This document shows positions 16,998 through 25,606 of a stretch of 39,370 nt of DNA, piece by piece. The notes beneath the pieces are model-generated. The model saw only the letters and a list, made by a program, of their open reading frames with translations, had not been told where the DNA came from and searched no databases. The stretch is from the NCBI GenBank assembly GCA_030427705.1, contig JAUIBR010000057.1, forward strand, positions 1 to 39,370. The letters run 5' to 3'. The DNA is from a bacterium. GTDB lineage: Bacteria > Myxococcota_A > Bradymonadia > Bradymonadales > Bradymonadaceae. A program made the translations under genes and the position numbers. Each line of letters opens with the position of its first letter. Position 1 is the stretch's first letter.

Positions 16998-17130
16998 GGG
17001 TCCTCCTAATTCTTGGGGCTTGATATCACGCAGATGAAGCCGTGGGAATTGTCAGAAAGCGCCCTAGATCAAGCGGCGAATCAGAGTAGACTAGCTGCGA
17101 ACCAATTTTGCATTTGTCGAGGAACCCCGA
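16998..17130. promoter_or_regulatory. Divergent intergenic region between two lipoprotein genes
   Basis: This 133-base gap must hold the promoters of the minus-strand phosphatase-like lipoprotein and the plus-strand P-domain lipoprotein. Ribosome binding sites are visible at both ends (AGGAGGA as the complement of 17001-17007, and GAGGAA just before 17131). I find no convincing -35/-10 pair by eye. Confidence 0.4.
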
Positions 17131-19419
17131 ATGGCTTTCAAACTCCGTGTTGTGCTGCTTGTCGCACTATTGCTTGGCTTTGGCTGCAGCGACGATTCAG
17201 AAGATTCGAACAACGAAAACAATCAGAACAACGTCAACAACGTCAACAACACCAATTCATTGGTCTGCGGCGAAGGCACTGAAGCCCGAGATGGCGAATG
17301 CGTTTCGACCGTCGTACAAAACCAGTGCGGTGAAGGGACAACGTTGATGGGCACAGAATGTGTGCCGGACAACAACGTGACGCCCGTTGAATGCGCGACG
17401 GGAACCACCCTGATGAACAACCGGTGCGAACCAGACGTCGCATGTGGCCCTGGAACCACGGCAAATGCATCCGGTGAATGCGTTCCGGACTCGATGATTG
17501 CTTGCGGAGCGGGCACGGTCGAGACGAACGGAGAATGTCTTCCGGACCCTACTGCGGTAGTGACTTGCGCCGGCAGCACGGTCTTGGTCGAGCAAGAATG
17601 TCTGAGCCGGGCTGAGGCTTTGGCCGCATCGACACCGACTCCAAGCGTCGAACCGGACGACCCAACTTTCGGAGGGACGGAAACCGCCCTAACCCTCCCA
17701 GCCGTAGGTGATTTCATCGTCGCCTCGGGCGTCATCGATGTTCCGGAAGACCTCGACAGCAACGGGCAGCTCGACCAAGACGAAGACTACTTCACCTTCA
17801 CGGGAAGCGCGGGAGACGTGCTTGAAATCGAATTGGTGAACGACGGATTGGCTGAGCCCCACGTGCGACTTCAGTACAAAGACACGACGACCTACACGTG
17901 GGAAAAGACGTTGCCGATTAACGTGACCATCGACCCTATTCGCTACTTCGTGCTTCCGCGCGACGGTGAATACCAATTGGTTGTCACACATGCCGCGAAG
18001 TACCGGCAGTTGGTGCCACGGCCGATATTGGGAAGCCCCGACTACAAGTACTTTGTCGTTATCGAACATGCGCCTGCGCTCGCCCCGACGGACGTGACGT
18101 TGCCCACAACAGTCACGGGCAACTTCGCGACACATACAGACTCCGCCGTTCGACTCGTCAATGCGGGCGGCGAAGGATTCGCGGTCGTGGACGGGACGTT
18201 TAACACCGACGCGTTTGAGGCCGAAATCACGTCGCTAGACGCCTCTGGACGTTTTTCGGCAACGGACATCACACCAAATCCACTAGCGTTTTCTGTCCGC
18301 GACAACACGACGTTCTTGGTCGAGTGGGAACAGTTTGCTCCGGGAGCGGACGATTTCACGATGAATATCGACGTACTGCCCTCTCAAGCAGCCGGGACCA
18401 CGTTGAGCAACGAGGCATTGACGCCGGGCGCGTATAATTTTTACTCGTTCCACCCGCCCCAGAACTCGTTGGTCGAGATCAACGTGACCCTGGCCAGCGG
18501 CCCGGCTTCTGACCTTGAGCCTGTCATTGCCCTCAATAACTTCGACCTCATCAACATCAACCAGGAATTCACGATTAGCGGTCCATCCGTGACGATGCGT
18601 CATTTCCACACAGATACGACGCCGTTGCTAATCGTTATTGCGGACGCACAACCGGGGCCCGCGGGAGACTACGCGTACGACATCACGTTCGACGCAACGC
18701 CTGTGAATGTGGTTGGAACCGTGGACACCAACACCACTTCTGTGACCGGCACGACGGCTGCTGTGGACAATGCAACCACCGAGTGGTTTGCCGTTGAAAA
18801 CGGCGCGGCGGATTCGGCGCAGCTGACGACCACGATGTCACCAACAAACGGGTTGGAGACGTTGATGGGCAATCGATATGACGTGGATGCTGGCGGAAAA
18901 CTCTCGCCCGAATCTGCGTTTACAGGCCAGGCCGGATTGGATGTGCAAGATGTCACCGTGACTGAAGGTGGAGGCTATGCGCTCTATGAGGTCACGGTGA
19001 GTTCGCTCGGCATGACTACCGTTGGTGTGTCGACGTCCTTTGTGCAGCCACAGATTTACACGAGCTCTCCAGCGGCGACGATTAGCAACGCCGCCATCAT
19101 CAACGATACCATTACGGTTCCCGGCACGTGCACCGTGGCCGACATCACGGTTCAGATGGATATCAACCACTCGTATATCGGTGACATTCGGATGGACCTA
19201 ACGTCTCCCGGAGGTACCACGGTTCGGCTTTGGAACAGTTCCGGCGGGTCTCAATCTCAGATTGTGGGCACCTTCCCAACCACCCTGAACCCCGCTCAAA
19301 GCCTGACTCCGTTTGTGACCGGGGTCGGAAATGGCGACTGGACGCTCACCATCGAGGATACGTTTGGTGGCGACGATGGGACCTTGAACTCCTGGGGCAT
19401 CACGCTCTTCTGCAACTAG
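17131..19419 (+). CDS. Cys-repeat lipoprotein with C-terminal P (proprotein convertase) domain
   Basis: A 762-residue surface protein candidate. It has a lipoprotein signal (LLLGFGC, Cys19) and an Asn-rich spacer (about 27-43). Six short Cys repeats follow of the form CGxGTxxxxxxC, mostly followed by VPD or LPD (about 46-166). A Ca-binding-like acidic stretch comes next (PEDLDSNGQLDQDEDYF). The C-terminal 120 residues read ISNAAIINDTITVPG, INHSYIGDIRMDLTSPGGTTVRLW and GDWTLTIEDTFGGDDGTLNSWGITLFC, which is the P/homo-B domain found next to subtilases and in secreted proteins. No protease catalytic domain is present, so the P domain is here a stand-alone module. The kinase gene starts 7 bases downstream, suggesting co-expression. 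Confidence 0.82.
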   Translation: MAFKLRVVLLVALLLGFGCSDDSEDSNNENNQNNVNNVNNTNSLVCGEGTEARDGECVSTVVQNQCGEGTTLMGTECVPDNNVTPVECATGTTLMNNRCEPDVACGPGTTANASGECVPDSMIACGAGTVETNGECLPDPTAVVTCAGSTVLVEQECLSRAEALAASTPTPSVEPDDPTFGGTETALTLPAVGDFIVASGVIDVPEDLDSNGQLDQDEDYFTFTGSAGDVLEIELVNDGLAEPHVRLQYKDTTTYTWEKTLPINVTIDPIRYFVLPRDGEYQLVVTHAAKYRQLVPRPILGSPDYKYFVVIEHAPALAPTDVTLPTTVTGNFATHTDSAVRLVNAGGEGFAVVDGTFNTDAFEAEITSLDASGRFSATDITPNPLAFSVRDNTTFLVEWEQFAPGADDFTMNIDVLPSQAAGTTLSNEALTPGAYNFYSFHPPQNSLVEINVTLASGPASDLEPVIALNNFDLININQEFTISGPSVTMRHFHTDTTPLLIVIADAQPGPAGDYAYDITFDATPVNVVGTVDTNTTSVTGTTAAVDNATTEWFAVENGAADSAQLTTTMSPTNGLETLMGNRYDVDAGGKLSPESAFTGQAGLDVQDVTVTEGGGYALYEVTVSSLGMTTVGVSTSFVQPQIYTSSPAATISNAAIINDTITVPGTCTVADITVQMDINHSYIGDIRMDLTSPGGTTVRLWNSSGGSQSQIVGTFPTTLNPAQSLTPFVTGVGNGDWTLTIEDTFGGDDGTLNSWGITLFCN
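17536..17545 (-). repeat. Uptake-like repeat word, last base differs
   Basis: TCCGGAAGACA on the minus strand, antisense in the P-domain lipoprotein, read as CLPD at the end of a Cys repeat. Confidence 0.6.
17743..17752 (+). repeat. Uptake-like repeat word, full consensus
   Basis: TCCGGAAGACCTC, sense in the P-domain lipoprotein, encoding PEDL just before the acidic stretch. Confidence 0.9.
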
Positions 19420-19426
19420 GACGCCG

Positions 19427-22400
19427 GTGAAGGAGGCTCTCAAACTTCGCATTGGGCCGTACCTCGCAGATCGCCAAATCGGTAGTGGCGGCATGGCGGA
19501 GGTGTGGGCGGCGCGGCATGCCGAGTTTGGGCATCCTGTTGCAATCAAATGTTTGCGTTCGGCGGACGAGCGTTTTCGCGCCCTATTGGAGCGGGAAGTT
19601 CAAGCGATGGCACTACTGTCGCACCCGAATATTGCGGCCGTGGTGGACTTCGGGATGGTATCGGATACCGAATCCAAAGCCAGCGACAACACGTTGCTGA
19701 GTGAGTCGCCCTACATCGTCATGGAGCTGGCCGATGGACCGACGCTGGGAGACGTCTTCCGGAACAACCATCTGGACTGGTTTACGCTGAAATCGGCGTT
19801 GCTTGCGACGTTGGATGCGCTTTCTCATGCGCACTCGCGTGGCATCGTGCATCTGGACGTCAAACCCGAAAACGTCCTGAGTCGCAACGAAGGCGACGCG
19901 CAGGTATTCATGCTCGCGGATTTTGGCGTCGCAGAAGCGGTGAAAGACCTCGATGCCGATTCGTCGTCTGCGGGCACGCCTCTGTACATGGCCCCCGAAC
20001 AGTTCCTCAAGCATTGGCGCGACTACGGGCCTGCCACCGACCTCTACGCACTCGGCTGCATGGCCTACACATTGGCATCCGGAAGACCTCCATTCCAAGC
20101 AAAGACGGCGATTGCGCTTGCATTGGCACATACGAACGAGCAGTGCGATCCGCTCGAACCAAACATTCCCGTTCCGACTGGTTTTGACGAATGGATAGAG
20201 CGTTGCTTGCATAAGCATCCCGCCAATCGCTTCCCTACCGCCAACGCGGCGGCGCTTGCTTTGGCAGCCCTGGGAGACCCGAGCAGAGACGAACAGGCCC
20301 GAAGGTCGCGGGAAATGCTGCAGCTTCAGCCAGACACGGCGCCGACCATCATGATGTCCAGCCTCGGCGTCACGGTTGGGCCGACGATGAACATCGACCT
20401 GGCTGACATCGAGGAATTCGAGATTCCCAGCTTCAACGCCGGTTCCGATGCCGTTCCCCTTCCGGGAGTCCTGCGAGACTGGCGTTCGAAGTCGTCGCAA
20501 AAATCGGATCTGGCTCGACTGAGCACGAGCCTGGTCGCGCTTCGACGTGTGCCGCTTGTTGGCCGTGACAAGGAGCGCGACGCGATCTGGGCCGAGTTCT
20601 ACAGCCTGTCCCTTGAACAACAAGCGCGTGCGGTGGTGTTGTCCGGGAGTATCGGCGCCGGAAAATCGAGCCTCGCACAGTGGTTATGCGAACGCTGCAC
20701 GGAGCTCGGAATCGCCCTGGTCATCGAGGTAAAACCGTCACCTGATAGCGGCGTCAGCCCGCTGGCGGACGCGGTCGTGCAGCTACTGTCGTGCCAGGGT
20801 CTGACCGGCGAATCGCTGTCCGCACGTGTGCGGGCGAAGCTCTCGGAGTGCTTCGTCGACGACTCCACGATTAGCGCATTTGTGGCAATGTTGGAGGGGG
20901 ACCCGTCTGCCTCTGGCCCAGATGCTGAGCGACGAATCCTGCGTTTGGTACTGCATGCCATTGCGAAAGCTCGTCGCCTCGTCGTCTGGGTTGACGACGT
21001 CGAGAACACCCCGGAGACCTTAGAATTTATCGAATCGGCGGTGGTCGCGACCCCGCTGAAGTCCCCGATCCTGTTCATGGTGACGTCGGATGTTGAGTCT
21101 CAGACCAACGACATCGCAAGTAAGCTTCAGCTGATCGACTCGATGTCGTCGCGGGTGAAGAGCATTCAACTCAGCCCCCTCACTGAACCCGAGAGCCAGC
21201 AGCTGGTGGCGTCGTTGCTGGACCTTGATGAAGTCACGCTGCATCGCGTGGTCGATCAAGTTGCGGGTAGCCCGCTGTATGCTGTGCAACTGATACGCAG
21301 CTGGATCGAGGAAGGCACCTTGCAGCCGGGGCCAAAGGGTTGGCGACTCGTCGATGGCGTTCAGCTTACGTTGCCCGCGTCGTTGGCGACGCTTTGGGAA
21401 GAGCGCGTTCAGAATCTGTTCGACCGGCTCCTCGTCGAAGATGCCATCGCGATTGAAGTGGCTGCTGTTCTGGGCCTTCAGGTCTCGAATTCAGAATGGG
21501 ACCAGGTTTGCGCCATCACCGGGTGCATGGGGTTCGTTGCCGTCCCAAATCAGTTGGTCGACGACGGACTCGCCGTTCATCGTCCCGATGGATTTGCGTT
21601 CAGCCACGCCATGCTTCGGGACTGCATCATCCGACGCACAAAGTCTTCCGGACGCTATCCAGCCGTCTGTGAACGGGCAGCCCACGTGCTTGAGGCCCTG
21701 CACTCCGAGGAGGACGCTTTCGCCGGACGGATCGGAGAGTTGCTGTTCGATGCGCAGTCGTTCGAAGCCGCGTTCCCTAAGATTCTAGATGGTGTGCATC
21801 ACAAGTCGCTCGCCGTCCGAGACGTCGGCGCAGCTTACTATCTGGAGCTGGCGACGAAGTGCATCGAACAGGCCGAAACGACGGAGCGTGATCGTGCTCG
21901 CTTTCAGATCCTGGAAATCACCGCGACCATGCAAAAGCGCACGCCGGAAGGCCGAGAACGGCTTAATGCGCTCGCCGAAATCTGCCTCGAAAACGGTTGG
22001 CTAGAGCTCGCCGCCGGAGCGATGGTCGCGAGCGCCCGAGCTGCCATCCTCATCGGTGAATTGGGTGACTCAAAACGAACGGTCGAGCGTGCATTGAACC
22101 TCTATGACCGGCTTGGGGACGCGTTGGGAAAAGCCCGAGCGCATCTGCGAATGGGGGACTACGAGAGTTTCGACTGCGAATGGGAAAACTCCATCCACCA
22201 TTATGAGCTCGCGAAGGAACTCGCCGATGAGCATGGAAGAACTTGGATTTCGGCGTGGTCCCATTGGGGAATCGGCCACGTGTTGTTTCAGCAGCTGAAA
22301 TTCGATGAAAGCGCACACCACCTAAATCTGGCCTACGACGAGTTCTTGCAGGCGGGGCATGTCTTCAATGCGGTGTCTGTATTCGGCTCCATTGGAGACG

Positions 22401-22873
22401 TTTACCGTCGGCTTGGAAATCACCGCGATGCGCTTGATGTGTATCGCGAGGCAATCGTCATTTTTGAATCGATGGGCGTGGACTCGACGGGCGCACACCT
22501 GAACATCGCCACTGCGTATTCCGAAATGGGCGACCTACCGGAGGCGAAGAAGTGGATTGAGAAGACCAGAGCGCTTCTCAAAGTGAAGCCCCGCGAGAAT
22601 TACACGACGTTCATTCTGGCTCTCGACGTTGCCGCGGCGATTCGAATGACCGACGTACCCGCCGCCTGGGCGAAGCTCAACGAACTGAAGGAGAGCCTCG
22701 CAAAAAGCGGAATGTTGGAGGTCGACCTTGCACTGGGTATGGAATCTGCCACCGAGTTAGCTGGAAAGTTGGATGCGGAGCTCCAATCTGAGCTCGGCGC
22801 AATCACAGTCGAACTGTGGCGGAAACTGGGCCACGAAGATCGAGCAACTCAGGTTCAATCCACCCTGCCCTGA
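19427..22873 (+). CDS. PknK-like protein: Ser/Thr kinase, AAA-type ATPase and TPR repeats
   Basis: A 1148-residue cytoplasmic signalling protein. The kinase domain (about 9-285) has GSGGMAEV, VAIK (Lys41), HLDVKPEN (142-149), DFG (165-167) and APEQ. The catalytic HRD is HLD, so the Arg is missing and activation-loop phosphorylation may not be needed. An STAND/AAA-like ATPase follows: VGRDKERDAIW, Walker A SGSIGAGKSS (407-414 region) and Walker B LVVWVDD. The C-terminal third is helical with TPR-like units (LGDALGKARAHLRMGDYES, GSIGDVYRRLGNHRDALDVYREAI). The start is a GTG with AGGA five bases upstream, overlapping the previous stop. Substrate is unknown. The preceding lipoprotein gene may share the transcript. 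Confidence 0.88.
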   Translation: MKEALKLRIGPYLADRQIGSGGMAEVWAARHAEFGHPVAIKCLRSADERFRALLEREVQAMALLSHPNIAAVVDFGMVSDTESKASDNTLLSESPYIVMELADGPTLGDVFRNNHLDWFTLKSALLATLDALSHAHSRGIVHLDVKPENVLSRNEGDAQVFMLADFGVAEAVKDLDADSSSAGTPLYMAPEQFLKHWRDYGPATDLYALGCMAYTLASGRPPFQAKTAIALALAHTNEQCDPLEPNIPVPTGFDEWIERCLHKHPANRFPTANAAALALAALGDPSRDEQARRSREMLQLQPDTAPTIMMSSLGVTVGPTMNIDLADIEEFEIPSFNAGSDAVPLPGVLRDWRSKSSQKSDLARLSTSLVALRRVPLVGRDKERDAIWAEFYSLSLEQQARAVVLSGSIGAGKSSLAQWLCERCTELGIALVIEVKPSPDSGVSPLADAVVQLLSCQGLTGESLSARVRAKLSECFVDDSTISAFVAMLEGDPSASGPDAERRILRLVLHAIAKARRLVVWVDDVENTPETLEFIESAVVATPLKSPILFMVTSDVESQTNDIASKLQLIDSMSSRVKSIQLSPLTEPESQQLVASLLDLDEVTLHRVVDQVAGSPLYAVQLIRSWIEEGTLQPGPKGWRLVDGVQLTLPASLATLWEERVQNLFDRLLVEDAIAIEVAAVLGLQVSNSEWDQVCAITGCMGFVAVPNQLVDDGLAVHRPDGFAFSHAMLRDCIIRRTKSSGRYPAVCERAAHVLEALHSEEDAFAGRIGELLFDAQSFEAAFPKILDGVHHKSLAVRDVGAAYYLELATKCIEQAETTERDRARFQILEITATMQKRTPEGRERLNALAEICLENGWLELAAGAMVASARAAILIGELGDSKRTVERALNLYDRLGDALGKARAHLRMGDYESFDCEWENSIHHYELAKELADEHGRTWISAWSHWGIGHVLFQQLKFDESAHHLNLAYDEFLQAGHVFNAVSVFGSIGDVYRRLGNHRDALDVYREAIVIFESMGVDSTGAHLNIATAYSEMGDLPEAKKWIEKTRALLKVKPRENYTTFILALDVAAAIRMTDVPAAWAKLNELKESLAKSGMLEVDLALGMESATELAGKLDAELQSELGAITVELWRKLGHEDRATQVQSTLP
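19753..19762 (-). repeat. Uptake-like repeat word, last base differs
   Basis: TCCGGAAGACG on the minus strand, antisense in the kinase gene, read as VFRN within the kinase domain. Confidence 0.6.
20079..20088 (+). repeat. Uptake-like repeat word, full consensus
   Basis: TCCGGAAGACCTC, sense in the kinase gene, encoding SGRPPF in the conserved kinase subdomain where this peptide is common. Confidence 0.9.
21642..21651 (-). repeat. Uptake-like repeat word, last base differs
   Basis: TCCGGAAGACT on the minus strand, antisense in the kinase gene, read as KSSGR. This uses the one frame not used by the exact cores. Confidence 0.6.
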
Positions 22874-22879
22874 CACGCT

Positions 22880-24409
22880 TTAGTCGTGTGACTCGCCGAA
22901 ATTTTTGTTGCGAATCTCGCCTACCAGGCGCTTGGTATCCCGCACCGCCTCGCGTCCGCTGGGCGTAATCGCGAGGATAACGCCAGCCAAGGCGTACGCA
23001 AGGAGCGCGCCTCCAACAACCTCGACTGCGGGAGAAAACCCAAGGTTGAGAGTCCGAAGGTATAGAAGCGCTACCAGCGATGTTCCGCCGGCCAGCCCAG
23101 GCGCGAGCGCCGCGCGGTAGAAATCTGACGTACGAATGGGCCCCTTTCGACCGACGATCCAAAGCAGAATCGGCGTACGGAGCAGAATCCCGCTAACGCT
23201 GTAGGCAGCCGCTACACCGACCGCCCCCCAAGGCATGCCAGCGACAAATGAGGCGACCGAAAGGGTTGAGCCAATCAGGCTCCACCGAAACATGTCCGCG
23301 GTGCGGTCTTGCGTGATGAACAACCACCCCGTCGAGTTTCCAATCGGCTGCGAAAGCACCATGAACCCGAGCCAAAACAGTATCGGTCCCGCTTCCACCC
23401 ATTGGGGGCCAAGAACAACCGTAATCAGGCTATCCGAACACCCAATGACAAATGCCCCCAAAGGCACGGTGACGAGCAGCACTTTTTCCAAGAGCCTTGT
23501 GTAGGCTCGTCGATACTTTGCGGGTTCTTCAGCCAGTCGACTAAGCGCGGGAACGGCGACAGCGCCGATGGGTGCGTTGATCTGGCGCAACGGCACCATG
23601 AGGATTCGGTAGGCTTCCTGATACATCCCAAGAACGCGTTCGCCCTGGAACTTGCCGATAAGAATGTCGTCCGCGTTGCGCGCGAAGTAGTTAACGACCG
23701 TGAACCCGGTGAGATTACCGCCAAATTTCACCAGCTCGCCAAGTCCGGAAGACGTTCGCGGCCACGACGGGCGCCACGAACACGCAATCCAGAACCCCAA
23801 CGTTAACAGAACCGGCGCGACGACGAATTTCGCCACGAGCGCCCAATAGCCATAGCCCAGAAGACCTAGAACGACCGCGACGGCGATGGAGCCAATCGTG
23901 GAGAACAACTCCACGATAGACCGCCGCCCAAAATACATTTGCCGAGTCAGTAACGCCTGATGCTGCACGCCCAGACCACCGACCGCGAACGCGGCAGCCA
24001 ATGCGAGCGTGACGTTCAAAAGCACGTCTTTGTCGTAGAACCAAACTACCGCTGGCGCCGACACAGCCGTCACGCCAGCGAGTAGGACGCCCAAACCGGC
24101 ATTGATCCAAAACAGCGCGCTAACCTGGTCGTGCGTGATTTCCTTTCGTTGGACCGTCGCCATCGACAGACCCATGTCCTTGAAGAGTTCAAGAAACGTG
24201 GTGACGATGATGACCATACCGATGAGACCGAAGTCTTCCGGAGTGATGATGCGCGCGAGAATAAGCGTGGCAGCAAAATCAACGATCCCCCTTCCGCCCT
24301 GCGCCAGAGCGGTGTGCTTACCGGCGCGAATTGTTCGCTCAGTAAGGTTGCTCTCGAGGTCTGACGTGTCGAGCCAGGCCGCGTATTTGGAGTCGTTTGA
24401 GGTGGTCAT
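22880..24409 (-). CDS. Oligosaccharide flippase (Wzx/WzxC-like, MOP superfamily)
   Basis: A 509-residue membrane protein with about 12-14 helices that flips lipid-linked oligosaccharide repeat units across the inner membrane. It shows the WzxC-like pattern: GGRGIVDFAATLILARIITPEDFGLIGMVIIVTTFLELFKDMGLSMATVQRKEI near 40-90, YFARNADDILIGKFQGERVLGMYQEAYRI in the middle and PALSRLAEEPAKYRRAY. It is followed on the same strand after 21 bases upstream by a glycosyltransferase, so it belongs to a polysaccharide gene set. Its end faces the kinase gene with a 6-base gap. Two near-copies of the repeat word lie at 23745 and 24232. Confidence 0.9.
   Translation of the reverse strand: MTTSNDSKYAAWLDTSDLESNLTERTIRAGKHTALAQGGRGIVDFAATLILARIITPEDFGLIGMVIIVTTFLELFKDMGLSMATVQRKEITHDQVSALFWINAGLGVLLAGVTAVSAPAVVWFYDKDVLLNVTLALAAAFAVGGLGVQHQALLTRQMYFGRRSIVELFSTIGSIAVAVVLGLLGYGYWALVAKFVVAPVLLTLGFWIACSWRPSWPRTSSGLGELVKFGGNLTGFTVVNYFARNADDILIGKFQGERVLGMYQEAYRILMVPLRQINAPIGAVAVPALSRLAEEPAKYRRAYTRLLEKVLLVTVPLGAFVIGCSDSLITVVLGPQWVEAGPILFWLGFMVLSQPIGNSTGWLFITQDRTADMFRWSLIGSTLSVASFVAGMPWGAVGVAAAYSVSGILLRTPILLWIVGRKGPIRTSDFYRAALAPGLAGGTSLVALLYLRTLNLGFSPAVEVVGGALLAYALAGVILAITPSGREAVRDTKRLVGEIRNKNFGESHD
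23745..23754 (+). repeat. Uptake-like repeat word, last base differs
   Basis: TCCGGAAGACG, antisense in the flippase gene, read as TSSGL in a loop. Confidence 0.6.
24232..24241 (-). repeat. Uptake-like repeat word, last base differs
   Basis: TCCGGAAGACT on the minus strand, sense in the flippase gene, encoding PEDF. Confidence 0.6.
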
Positions 24410-24430
24410 TGGTTGAGTTGTAACCGCCGT

Positions 24431-25606
24431 TTACAGCCCGTCCAGCAACTCAACCAGTCGGTCGTTGAGCGCATGGATATCGTGTTGTTCCAAGACGGAT
24501 TGTCGCCCATTTTGAGCCAAACGCTGCGCGAGTTCAGGGTCCGTGGCAAGCCGAAGAATCTGCTCGCCGAGCGTCTCCCAGTCCCGCTCTTCCGCCAGCA
24601 AACCGTTCTCCTCGTGAACAATCAACTCCGGAATCCCGGAGTGAATCGTTGAGATGACCGGAAGACCTCTGGCCATCCCTTCCATGATTGCAACCGGAAG
24701 ACCTTCCATATCTCCGTTTGAGGCAGTAACGCTGGGGGTAAGCAGCGCATGTGCACTGTCCATAGCTTCGATCAGTTCGTCTTGCGCCATCCAACCGCGA
24801 AACTTCACTACATCGGCCACACCTAACTCGTCGGCCAACGCAACCAGGCTGTCTTTGAGGGGGCCATCACCGAAGATGTGATACTCGTGTTCCGGCATCT
24901 GGTCTTTCACATGCGCAAGCGCACGAATCGCATATTCAATGCCCTTCTTTTCAACCAAACGCGCGATCGAGACGAATCGCACGGGTTCGTCCGGGGACGG
25001 GAGGTTCTCTCGGTATTCGAAGGTCGAAACATCAATTCCCATTCGATGTACGACGACCTTTTCAGGTGGAGCGCCCAAACGAATCAACTTCTCTCGCCAC
25101 AGATTGCTGATTGGCAGCAGCAAGTCGACCTCTTTGAACAACTGATCGTAGTAGTTCTCACCTTTTTCGTTCAGCAGGACCGTTATCTCGTGTGCGTGAA
25201 ACACGACCGCAAGCTTGCCGTTGAACACCCCCAGCTGGCGCAATGCGCGAGCCCGCTCTCCGATATGTCCGAAATGGCAGTAGATAACGTCGAAGTCTTT
25301 GGGGTCGACATCGTCCCCGATCGAAGGCTTGAACAGGTAGTGTGGGCCCATCAGCGCCTGTGCCGCTCGTGCGAGATTGCGCGGTTTGAACCCACCACGG
25401 CTGAGCGCTTCGGGCACATTGGCAGGCCAATAGTGCGTCCGGTCCAGCAGTCCGTAGCTCTCGACATCTGGGTGGGTCTTGCCCGCTTCTGGACGGTTCC
25501 CGAACATCGTCAAATCATGGCCGCGGTCGATCAATCCCGTGACCTGATTGAGAACAAAGGTCTCCGAGAGTTTGGGGAACGTGGCGGCGACTAGCGCGAT
25601 CTTCAT
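24431..25606 (-). CDS. Glycosyltransferase, GT4 family
   Basis: A 391-residue GT-B fold enzyme, resembling WcaL-type exopolysaccharide glycosyltransferases. The N-terminal domain begins MKIALVAATFPKLSETFVLNQVTGL. The donor-binding domain has SIARLVEKKGIEYAIRALAHV, VKFRGWMAQDELIEAM and the ExxxxxxxE region DMEGLPVAIMEGMARGLPVISTIHSGIPELI. Both GLPV segments in that region are encoded by exact copies of the window-wide repeat word, 36 bases apart. It overlaps the next glycosyltransferase by 4 bases. Sugar donor and acceptor are unknown. Confidence 0.92.
   Translation of the reverse strand: MKIALVAATFPKLSETFVLNQVTGLIDRGHDLTMFGNRPEAGKTHPDVESYGLLDRTHYWPANVPEALSRGGFKPRNLARAAQALMGPHYLFKPSIGDDVDPKDFDVIYCHFGHIGERARALRQLGVFNGKLAVVFHAHEITVLLNEKGENYYDQLFKEVDLLLPISNLWREKLIRLGAPPEKVVVHRMGIDVSTFEYRENLPSPDEPVRFVSIARLVEKKGIEYAIRALAHVKDQMPEHEYHIFGDGPLKDSLVALADELGVADVVKFRGWMAQDELIEAMDSAHALLTPSVTASNGDMEGLPVAIMEGMARGLPVISTIHSGIPELIVHEENGLLAEERDWETLGEQILRLATDPELAQRLAQNGRQSVLEQHDIHALNDRLVELLDGL
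24658..24667 (+). repeat. Uptake-like repeat word, exact core
   Basis: ACCGGAAGACCTC, antisense in the GT4 gene, read as GLPV. Lies 36 bases from the next copy. Confidence 0.85.
24694..24703 (+). repeat. Uptake-like repeat word, exact core
   Basis: ACCGGAAGACCTT, antisense in the GT4 gene, read as GLPV with the same codons (GGT CTT CCG) as the copy at 24658. Confidence 0.85.

Noticed and set aside
19613-20623. Minus-strand open frame of 336 codons
   Set aside because: It is antisense to the kinase domain and its motifs, with no plausible protein pattern of its own.
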